From Dictyoglomus thermophilum H-6-12 (GTDB lineage: Bacteria; Dictyoglomota; Dictyoglomia; Dictyoglomales; Dictyoglomaceae), in assembly GCF_000020965.1 (NCBI RefSeq), contig NC_011297.1, positions 1,364,525-1,428,524 on the forward strand: 64,000 nucleotides of DNA, in the 5' to 3' direction. Position numbers and translations under genes: made by a program. Below are positions 51,308-59,288 of the stretch, piece by piece; the first letter of the stretch is position 1, and the number at the start of each line of letters is the position of its first letter. A model generated the notes under the pieces. That model was not told the DNA's origin, did no database searches, and was given only the letters and a program-made list of their open reading frames with translations.

Positions 51308-52270
51308 TTATCCAACAATTCCTGTCCTCTCTACACTTTCTACAAAGAATCTTTGCGTGAAAATATAAAAGATCAACATTGGTAAAATAACAAGAATAGC
51401 ACCAGCATATTGAGGAGGAAGTATTAATAAGGGATCAAAAATCTGCGTTCCCCCAGTTATTATAGCCCTGATATTTGCTAAATTAAGAGATAAAGTATAT
51501 TTATCAAAATCTCCAATAAATACCGATGGTTCAAAAACATCATTCCAATGCCATACTAAAGAGAATAAGAAAACTGTTACTATGGCAGGAACAGAGTTAG
51601 GAATAAAAATTCTTAAATAAGTTTGAAATGGTGAAGCGCCATCTACATAAGCTGCCTCCTCTAATTCCTTAGACATACCTCTAAAGAACTGCCTGAATAT
51701 GTAGATAAAAAGTCCACTCCTCAGACCACCCCCTAATATGGTTGGAAGAATAATAGGATAGTAAGTATTTAAAAGATTAAAAGGCTCTCCTCTTATAAGC
51801 TTAAATATTCCTAAAATATCAAATTTTTGATAAAAAACATAAAGAGGAATTAGCAAAACTTGGGGTGGAACTATTAAAGTAAATAATATTAATGCAAAAA
51901 TGAACTCTCTTTCTTTAAACTTAAACCTTGCAAGTCCATATCCAATCATAGAGCAAGAAATAACATTAAATATTGCAGGAATTATAGAAACAATTAAGCT
52001 ATTTTTAAAAGCATTAAAATAATTGAGAGAAACAAAAGCCTTTTTGAAATTTTCAATAGTCGGATGTTTAGGTATCCACACAACTGTAGGATCAATAAGA
52101 TCTTCTCTACTCTTTATAGCAGTACTTAGCATAAATAGTACAGGTCTCAAAAGTACATAAGAAAGTCCAATAAAGAGAATTATTTTAACAAGAGTAATAA
52201 ACCATTGGTATATCTTATTTTTAAATATTAAAATTATATCTTCTTTTGTATAATTCTTGTATTTAATCAT
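51308..52270 (-). CDS. CUT1 ABC sugar permease, MalG type (pair 1)
   Basis: 320 residues, six helices. EAA loop ELEEAAYVDGASPFQTYLRIFIPNSVP, LVWHWNDVFEP and the tail ILPMLIFYIFTQRFFVESVERTG identify the MalG-type partner. Compared with most MalG it has an extra segment around GIFKLIRGEPFNLL. GGGAGG before the ATG. Pairs with the MalF-type permease at 52285. Confidence 0.92.
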   Translation of the reverse strand: MIKYKNYTKEDIILIFKNKIYQWFITLVKIILFIGLSYVLLRPVLFMLSTAIKSREDLIDPTVVWIPKHPTIENFKKAFVSLNYFNAFKNSLIVSIIPAIFNVISCSMIGYGLARFKFKEREFIFALILFTLIVPPQVLLIPLYVFYQKFDILGIFKLIRGEPFNLLNTYYPIILPTILGGGLRSGLFIYIFRQFFRGMSKELEEAAYVDGASPFQTYLRIFIPNSVPAIVTVFLFSLVWHWNDVFEPSVFIGDFDKYTLSLNLANIRAIITGGTQIFDPLLILPPQYAGAILVILPMLIFYIFTQRFFVESVERTGIVG

Positions 52271-52284
52271 TAAAACTGCCTCCC

Positions 52285-53202
52285 TTATTCATTCATATAG
52301 AAAACCCGCTTTGAAATTACCCACATAAGCAACAAAAGAACTAAACCAATGATAATAAAGTAAAGCCAAGCTATTGCGGCACTATAACCATGGTTTAGTT
52401 GCTTAAATGCAACCTCAAGAATATACCTAAGAACATCATTACTATAATCAGTAAAGGAATCAATCACAGTATAAATCACGTTAACTAAAACAATCGGCGA
52501 GATCATTGGCAAAGTAACCTTCCAAAAGGTTTCCCATGTTGTGGCTCCTTCCACACGAGCCACTTCGTAAAAAGAAGAAGGAATAGACTGCAAACCAGCA
52601 AGAAATATTAAAATCTGTACTCCTGATTTCCATATAATTTCATATATTCGATCAATGGCATTGATTATTGGCATTAAGAAAGGTATGTTTCCCGTTATTC
52701 TTATCAAGAAAAGCCTAAAATCTATGCCCCTTAAGAAAGGAGAGTTAGAAAGAGCCATTCCAGCTTGAGCCCCCATTGCGAACTGTTCTATAGAATTACT
52801 CTCAAGCACATAAAGTAAAGCACCAGACATTACTACTACAGGCAAAAAGAATATGGCCCTCACTAAAGTTCTCCCTCTGAATTTTTGGTTTAAAAGAATA
52901 GCTACAAAAAGAGAAAACATTATTATTAAAGGGATATTAACAAGCATGTTTCCTACTTCGGTGGTTAAATATCTAATAAAATTGGGATCCTCCCTAAGAG
53001 CCTTTATAAAATTTCTAAAACCTACAAAGATCAAATTATACCCTTCAGGGGAGACATCTAATTGACTAAAAGCAAAAATAATAGATTGAATAAAAGGCCA
53101 AGCAAAAAATATTAAAAACCCTAAAAGCCAAGGATACACAAACAGCCTTCCAACTCTTGCCTGCCTTTGAGATAAAGTCTTCAGTCTTTTTCTATTTTTC
53201 AT
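52285..53202 (-). CDS. CUT1 ABC sugar permease, MalF type (pair 1)
   Basis: 305 residues. FVYPWLLGFLIFFAWPFIQS, RAIFFLPVVVMSGAL and EAA loop YEVARVEGATTWETFWKVTLPMISP. A longer loop (about residues 130-180) replaces the short MalF-type loop. ATG at 53202 is chosen; a TTG at 53211 is only 2 bases from the GGGAGG site. Confidence 0.92.
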   Translation of the reverse strand: MKNRKRLKTLSQRQARVGRLFVYPWLLGFLIFFAWPFIQSIIFAFSQLDVSPEGYNLIFVGFRNFIKALREDPNFIRYLTTEVGNMLVNIPLIIMFSLFVAILLNQKFRGRTLVRAIFFLPVVVMSGALLYVLESNSIEQFAMGAQAGMALSNSPFLRGIDFRLFLIRITGNIPFLMPIINAIDRIYEIIWKSGVQILIFLAGLQSIPSSFYEVARVEGATTWETFWKVTLPMISPIVLVNVIYTVIDSFTDYSNDVLRYILEVAFKQLNHGYSAAIAWLYFIIIGLVLLLLMWVISKRVFYMNE

Positions 53203-53218
53203 AACTCTCAATGCCTCC

Positions 53219-55411
53219 CTAATTCTTTCCTAAAAAGAAAACAAAATCTTCTCCCTTTATTATCTTTCCTTTATACTTAAACGGTTTGGAGGTGTAGTTA
53301 ACAACTACTTCTGTGTCATTCTCATACTGTACCTTGTATACTCCATTACTTATCTTTGTATGAGTCCTTATAGGCACATCATAAATATTTATGTATAAAT
53401 CTCTTAACAAGTTGTATTCTTTTACCGCTTGATCAATCCAATCCTTATAATTAGAACTAACCATTTCATTGAAGATACTTTTCTTAAAATATGAAGAATC
53501 TTTAAAAATCAATGCATAATAAGGTAAAGCTCCATACTCTACCATTTTTAGAAACTCCATTCTCTGACTTTCCCTCAAATTTCCCGGTCTTCCACTATAT
53601 GGAACATATCCATGAAGTAAAATCTGAAGGATAGGCACACTTTCTGACTCGATAGCAAAGTTGCTTGAATCAAGAGGAGCCTCCAAAATTAGCGAACTAT
53701 AGGGTAAAACATAAAAATTACCTGAGCTAAAGATAAAATTAAACTTATTTATATGATTACTTAAACTTTCTTTCCACAAAGATGCAACTTCTTCTCTTGA
53801 AAGAAGTTTAGATCTTTTATTCTGAGATGATATATAATCTCCCATTTTCTCTATTAAGACATTTCTAAGATTAAACCTCTCCAGATCTCTCAAAAAATTA
53901 TTAAGGTATACAGGAACCCTTTCGGGTAATACTGTAAACCAAGGATCATAATCTCTGTTCTTCTTTTTTATGACAGGATCCCATTTATACATAAAAGCAA
54001 GTCCATTGTTTAGATATCTATTAGCATCACGAGATGGAGAAAAGCCATTACCTGCGTTATGTACCTCTATAACTTCAGCAGTTAAAATTAAGTTAATATT
54101 ATTACTGTTACAATATTCAATTAATTTTCTAAATCCCCCATTTCCACCAATTTTAGATTCTAACCTTATCCCATTCGTTATCTTATTCATATATCCACCA
54201 GACTGATAACCTTTAAGTATTAGGTTTATATTTTTAATTCCTCTACTTCTAAACTCATCAAGTATTTTGATAGTTTCATCAAAGGTAGTAAGAGGAAACA
54301 AATCTACTACAGGAACACCTGCTTTCGTAGTTCTTATATTTATGCTGTTGATAATTACAAGATTAAAAGGCACTTCGGAAACTTTAGTAGCTTTTTTATA
54401 AAGATAACCATTCTTTACAAGGTAATCTCTATAAGATCTGATCATAGATGAGTAATCAACATCTTTTCCTGTAAATAATAGATAGTTTATTACTATATCC
54501 TTTTTAATCGTATATGGAGAAAACTTATTAACCAGAACATCTACAACTTCTCCAGCCTGTCCTGTAGAGGCCTCTCTTTCATAAAGTAAAAATTTATGAA
54601 TCCTCCTATACTCAAAAACAGGATAAATCCTGAAATATGAGGTAGAATTACCCGCCATATAACAAGCTATATTTGAGTCAAAATCTCCTGATTCTATTAT
54701 CCCCAAGATCCCAAGATCATTTCTTTTAACACCAAATATGGGAAGCCTAATTCCTTCAGTTTTAGGAGGCATATCGTAAAGAGGCATACCAAAATCATAA
54801 CCATATACAGGAAGTTCAAAACCCCTTTCATTACCAGCCTTATGATCAAATCTTACAAGAGCTCCAGATCCGTCAGGCACTATAAGATATCCATTGTCTT
54901 TTTTACTTCCATAGATAAAGTACGGAAGAATCCATATTCTGTTTATTTTAAGATCTCCTTCTTCTTTTATAGAATCAATAGGTACTCTTACCTTAAAGCC
55001 TGTTTCAGTCAGTATAAATTCAATAGAAATGCTAACACCTTGGGTAGAAAATTCATAATCTATCCTAATACCATCCCTAATATTTTTATACTTAAAATTC
55101 CCTCTCATAACTCCAAGGGCATAGGTATTGTAAAGAGAGACTCTTGCTTCATCATCAGCCATTTCAAGAACTAAGTGGGAAGGAATAGTGAATTTTGTTA
55201 TGCCCATTGAAAAATCTCCTTCCCAATCTTTTGGGAACTGGTTAAATATTTTTCCTGTAGCCTTATCTTTAATGGCCACTTCTGCTGTTTTTTCGTTAAA
55301 CAACATAACGAATTTATTATTTTCTGCTATAACTTTATATTCCCCGTTTTGCCCATAGAGAGGAATAACTAAAACTACGATAGAAATCAAAATCAGCAAT
55401 TTTATACGCAT
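53219..55411 (-). CDS. Secreted DUF5696-type protein, possible glycoside-hydrolase-like
   Basis: 730 residues. Signal peptide ending PLYG-Q. N-terminal half is a beta-sandwich (VAIKDKATGKIFNQFP, DYEFSTQGVSISIEFIL) like the supersandwich of carbohydrate-active enzymes; residues about 330-600 look like a TIM barrel (DEFRSRGIKNINLILKGY, LTAEVIEVHNAG, EKMGDYISSQ); the last 60 residues form a small beta domain. I place it in the DUF5696 family, seen in CUT1 transporter loci of Paenibacillus-like bacteria. Catalysis is not shown. AGAGGTGG precedes the ATG at 55411. Confidence 0.68.
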   Translation of the reverse strand: MRIKLLILISIVVLVIPLYGQNGEYKVIAENNKFVMLFNEKTAEVAIKDKATGKIFNQFPKDWEGDFSMGITKFTIPSHLVLEMADDEARVSLYNTYALGVMRGNFKYKNIRDGIRIDYEFSTQGVSISIEFILTETGFKVRVPIDSIKEEGDLKINRIWILPYFIYGSKKDNGYLIVPDGSGALVRFDHKAGNERGFELPVYGYDFGMPLYDMPPKTEGIRLPIFGVKRNDLGILGIIESGDFDSNIACYMAGNSTSYFRIYPVFEYRRIHKFLLYEREASTGQAGEVVDVLVNKFSPYTIKKDIVINYLLFTGKDVDYSSMIRSYRDYLVKNGYLYKKATKVSEVPFNLVIINSINIRTTKAGVPVVDLFPLTTFDETIKILDEFRSRGIKNINLILKGYQSGGYMNKITNGIRLESKIGGNGGFRKLIEYCNSNNINLILTAEVIEVHNAGNGFSPSRDANRYLNNGLAFMYKWDPVIKKKNRDYDPWFTVLPERVPVYLNNFLRDLERFNLRNVLIEKMGDYISSQNKRSKLLSREEVASLWKESLSNHINKFNFIFSSGNFYVLPYSSLILEAPLDSSNFAIESESVPILQILLHGYVPYSGRPGNLRESQRMEFLKMVEYGALPYYALIFKDSSYFKKSIFNEMVSSNYKDWIDQAVKEYNLLRDLYINIYDVPIRTHTKISNGVYKVQYENDTEVVVNYTSKPFKYKGKIIKGEDFVFFLGKN

Positions 55412-55424
55412 CTTTCCACCTCTT

Positions 55425-57491
55425 TTAACCAATCATATACTTAATTTCTAAGTACACCATGTAGATAAACCTCACAAACTGCTGAAAAGTTGCAAAGAAC
55501 ACCATTCCTATAAACATAGCAAAAATTATACCTGCGATAGTTATAAGGGAAGTTCCAAAAACCTTACTCAAAGAGTATTCCTGAAGTTCCATCATACCCG
55601 CAAAAAGTATCCATAAAACCCATATACTTCCGATAGTATCGAAAAAGTAATAAAAAGCAGCTTCCTCCAAAGTAAATACATGACTTAACAAAGTTTGAGG
55701 TAGATAAATAAGCACCAATGGAAATAGACTATAAACTGTCATTATAAATATTTCCCTCATTTTTGCCTTTCCATCCATTATGGTGGTAACTGCCCAGTTT
55801 ATAGTCACCCAAGCAAGAATAGGAAGCAAAACTCTCCCTACTTCAAGAAGTATGTTCAACTCCTCCGGCCTATAGGGATTAAAATGAAAGGCAGTCATAA
55901 TTCTTCTGATAATAAATGCAAGGATGATAAAAATCAGGAGGATCAATGATGCCTTAAAAGATTCTTTTCTTCTCTTAAGTTCATAAAATCCATCAAAAGG
56001 ATGCAGTATCACATAAAAAACAAACATTACGGTATCAAACAATGGATGCTTTTGAGCATAACTCCTATAATAAAAGGCTATTTTTCCTCCTAAAAATCTC
56101 TTTACCAAGTAAATGATTAATAAAAATAATATGAATAGGTTCATTATCTTAGAAAAATTTCTTCTCATGTATTCTATTCTGAAACCCCTAAGAGCCTTAG
56201 AATATCCTTCAGGATAAAAGCCAAGTCTGAAATTCACCATAGCTTCCTTATATTTTTCCTCATGCAAGAAGTTTTTTCCAAGCCCTATATAAGCAAGATC
56301 ATAATTAGTATCCATTTTTACAACATCTTTCCAAACTTCTGCTGCCTTTCCATAATATCCGTCTACATAAAAGGAATTTGCTTTAAGAACAAGACTTCCA
56401 AAATAAGTAGGTTTAAACACAGTTATAGTACCCTTATTCTCATCAAGGACAAACACTTTCCCATCATAAAGATCTATCGCTGTAGGAAATTGAAAAGTTC
56501 CCTTTTGATTCCCTATATCCCCTGACACAAATAGAAAATCTCCAAGATTGTTATATACAAAGAACCTTCCTACTCTACCATCAAGAACATAAAGGTTTTC
56601 TGAATCATCTACAGCGATATCTGCAATCTCCCCTCTCACCGTAAAACCAAAATAAAGATCCCCATACATATTGCCAGTGCGACCTTCCTGCTTTATTATG
56701 TTATCTCCAAGAGCATTTAACCTTTTAATCTGGTCATACCAAGCTCTTACACATCCATAAATAAACCCATCTTTATCCACAGTCACATTCCTATATTCAA
56801 TGGGTATAAAAAGCATCAATTGAGATCTTTGTTTTCTCGTAAGAACCCTTCTCCAGAAAAGTTCTATAGGATTTACCTCAACCCTATTACTACCAAAAAA
56901 TCTCTCAAAATTTCCCTTTGGACTAAACTGAATTAAACCTTCTACAACATTTTCAGCTACCACATATACTCTTCCCAAATTATCTACCGCAACCTTCTTT
57001 GGAATATATTCAAAATTAACCTTTATCACATCTCCAACAGGCTTTCCTATGATCATATAAAGACTTCTGTCCTTATTCAAAACTACGATTCTAGAATTTT
57101 TAGAGTCAGCAATATATAGCCTCCCATCACGGGTAACAAAAAGCCCTGTTGGAGCTTTAAAAAGATCCTTCTCTCCATTATTTATAAAGCCATCAATAAT
57201 CTCTTTCAATTTATAATCTTTACCTATCACTACAATTCTGTTATTACCAGTATCTGCTACATAAATATCGCCATTACTTTTATCTATAAAAAGATCTTCA
57301 GGGGCTGAGAAGGATAGATTAGGCTTTATAGTTTCACCTGAAATTATAAGCTCGGGCTCAAATCCTGGAAGAGAAGGTACAGGCCTCCTTCTTTCATTAT
57401 AGATATATGTGTAATAGGGAATTCCCGCAAAAGCAATATTTATCAAAAACAATATAAATAGAAGTTTTGCAATTATCCTTGCCCTTCTCAT
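55425..57491 (-). CDS. NHL-propeller / TPR / Yip1-domain membrane protein
   Basis: 688 residues. An N-terminal signal/anchor helix; NHL-type beta-propeller repeats at about 60-360 (GDIYVADTGNNRIVVI, GRLYIADSKNSRIVVL, GRVYVVAENVVEG, GFIYGCVRAW, ENLYVLDGRVGRFFVY, GKVFVLDENKGTITVF); a short TPR-like pair at about 370-440 (YYGKAAEVWKDVVKMD, HEEKYKEAMVNFRLGF); then about six membrane helices of the Yip1 family to the end. So a periplasmic propeller is tethered to an inner-membrane domain. 13 bases before the DUF5696 gene; likely a working pair. Function unknown. Confidence 0.78.
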   Translation of the reverse strand: MRRARIIAKLLFILFLINIAFAGIPYYTYIYNERRRPVPSLPGFEPELIISGETIKPNLSFSAPEDLFIDKSNGDIYVADTGNNRIVVIGKDYKLKEIIDGFINNGEKDLFKAPTGLFVTRDGRLYIADSKNSRIVVLNKDRSLYMIIGKPVGDVIKVNFEYIPKKVAVDNLGRVYVVAENVVEGLIQFSPKGNFERFFGSNRVEVNPIELFWRRVLTRKQRSQLMLFIPIEYRNVTVDKDGFIYGCVRAWYDQIKRLNALGDNIIKQEGRTGNMYGDLYFGFTVRGEIADIAVDDSENLYVLDGRVGRFFVYNNLGDFLFVSGDIGNQKGTFQFPTAIDLYDGKVFVLDENKGTITVFKPTYFGSLVLKANSFYVDGYYGKAAEVWKDVVKMDTNYDLAYIGLGKNFLHEEKYKEAMVNFRLGFYPEGYSKALRGFRIEYMRRNFSKIMNLFILFLLIIYLVKRFLGGKIAFYYRSYAQKHPLFDTVMFVFYVILHPFDGFYELKRRKESFKASLILLIFIILAFIIRRIMTAFHFNPYRPEELNILLEVGRVLLPILAWVTINWAVTTIMDGKAKMREIFIMTVYSLFPLVLIYLPQTLLSHVFTLEEAAFYYFFDTIGSIWVLWILFAGMMELQEYSLSKVFGTSLITIAGIIFAMFIGMVFFATFQQFVRFIYMVYLEIKYMIG

Positions 57492-57496
57492 ACTCT

Positions 57497-58345
57497 TTAC
57501 TCCTTAATACCAGCAGACTTCATAGTCTCCACCACATTGCTTTGGGTCAAAATAAAAATTATTAATGAAGGAAGCATCATAAGAATTGCAGCAGCTGCCG
57601 CAGCACCAGCCCTCACAAATCCTCCCTGTTGTATATAAGTCAACGCTAAAGAAAATGGCTTCATGGCTTCATTATGTAAATACAAGGCAGGAGTATAAGT
57701 ATCATTCCAAGTATCTCTAAAGGCAAAAAGAATAAGAGTAAGCCAAGCAGGCTTTACATTTGGCATAACTACATACCACCATATCTTAAACTCATTAGCA
57801 CCATCTATCCTTGCAGACTCTATATACGAATCAGGAATCTGTTCCATAAATTGCTTCATCAAAAATAATCCTAAAGTTGCACCTATATAAGGCAGAATTA
57901 GAGAAAAATAAGTATCTAAAAGCCTTAGCTTAGCCATAATTATAAATCTCGGTATGTTAGTTACATATCCCGAAAACATCAAAGAAAAGACAACTAAGTT
58001 AAATAAGAACCTACTACCTGGAAATCTATGTTTGGCTAAGGGATATGCTGCCATAGATGCTATCATCACATGTCCAAAGGTACTTACAAGACTAATGAAT
58101 ATACTATTAAAAAGATACCTGGAAAAAGGAACAAAGGAATTACTCATTAAATAAAATAAGTCAGTAAAATTCTTAAGAGTTGGTCTCCTCACAAAAAGCC
58201 TTGGAGGAAATAAGAAAAGTTCGTCAAGAGGCTTGAAAGCATTCATAATAGAATAAACTAGGGGTAAAGCCATAAATATTGCTACTATTGTTAACACAAT
58301 TATTACAATAATATTCCCCCAAATAGATCTGTTTATTCTCTTCAT
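57497..58345 (-). CDS. CUT1 ABC sugar permease, MalG type (pair 2)
   Basis: 282 residues. MALPLVYSIMNAFKPLDELF, FNLVVFSLMFSG and EAA loop DSYIESARIDGANEFKIWWYVVMPNVKP; tail FILTQSNVVETMKSAGIKE. GAGGAGG upstream. It is 5 bases upstream of the NHL-Yip1 gene in transcription order. Confidence 0.93.
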   Translation of the reverse strand: MKRINRSIWGNIIVIIVLTIVAIFMALPLVYSIMNAFKPLDELFLFPPRLFVRRPTLKNFTDLFYLMSNSFVPFSRYLFNSIFISLVSTFGHVMIASMAAYPLAKHRFPGSRFLFNLVVFSLMFSGYVTNIPRFIIMAKLRLLDTYFSLILPYIGATLGLFLMKQFMEQIPDSYIESARIDGANEFKIWWYVVMPNVKPAWLTLILFAFRDTWNDTYTPALYLHNEAMKPFSLALTYIQQGGFVRAGAAAAAAILMMLPSLIIFILTQSNVVETMKSAGIKE

Positions 58346-58368
58346 ATTACAAACAAAACCTCCTCATA

Positions 58369-59268
58369 TCAGTCAGGTCTTATTATTCTTCTGACTCCTT
58401 GGTTAATACCTACCGTAATTAGGAACAAAATTACAGCGATAGCAGAAGCATATCCCATTTCATACCTTATACTTCCATAATCCCACATGTGAAGCACGAT
58501 AGTATGAGCAGAATAAAGAGGACTTGGAAAACCTATAAGTTGTGCTGAAATATCTGCCACTGCAAAAGATGAAGTAACTTGCATTATAGCTCCAAAAATA
58601 AGCTGAGGTTTCATGGAAGGAAGAGTAATATACCAAAGTTCTTGCCATCTATTTCTTATGCCATCTACAGCAGCAGCCTCATATAAAGACCTATCTATGG
58701 TCTGAAACCCAGCTATAAAAGCAAGAAAGCTTGTGCCAAGACTCATCCACAATTGTACTACCATCAAAACATATAAATTAATTCTAGAATCTTGAAGCCA
58801 ATAAATTGGTTCTTTTATTATCCCCAGATTCATCAAAAATCCGTTTAAAAGTCCATAAACATCTCCTGAAAAGATGTATGTCCAGATAAAAAATATCGCA
58901 GAAGATAGAGCAGGAGCATAATACAAAAGAGTTAAAACAGATCTAATCTTAGGTGGAAGTTCATTTATCAACCATGCAAAAAAGAGACATGCAAAATAAC
59001 TTAAAGGTCCCGTTATAAGGGCAAACTTAAAAGTATTCTGAAGGGCAATAAGAAATACATCGTCCTCTAAGAATAATCTTTTGTAGTTATTCCAACCAAC
59101 AAATCTTGGTGCTTGGATAATATTGTAATTTGTAAAACTCAAAATAATTCCTACTATTACAGGAATGACAACAAAAGTAAAAAACAAGATAAAATATGGT
59201 AAAAGCAAAAAGTAAGATTCTTTATTCTTTTTTACCTCTTTCCATAGATTTCTAATTTTCTCCTTCAT
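58369..59268 (-). CDS. CUT1 ABC sugar permease, MalF type (pair 2)
   Basis: 299 residues. YFLLLPYFILFFTFVVIPVIVG, LYYAPALSSAIFFIW and EAA loop RSLYEAAAVDGIRNRWQELWYITLPSMKP. ATG at 59268 has GGGGGAAGG upstream; an in-frame start at 59292 overlaps the previous stop and is rejected. Confidence 0.93.
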   Translation of the reverse strand: MKEKIRNLWKEVKKNKESYFLLLPYFILFFTFVVIPVIVGIILSFTNYNIIQAPRFVGWNNYKRLFLEDDVFLIALQNTFKFALITGPLSYFACLFFAWLINELPPKIRSVLTLLYYAPALSSAIFFIWTYIFSGDVYGLLNGFLMNLGIIKEPIYWLQDSRINLYVLMVVQLWMSLGTSFLAFIAGFQTIDRSLYEAAAVDGIRNRWQELWYITLPSMKPQLIFGAIMQVTSSFAVADISAQLIGFPSPLYSAHTIVLHMWDYGSIRYEMGYASAIAVILFLITVGINQGVRRIIRPD

Positions 59269-59288
59269 TTTATACCTTCCCCCAAAAA

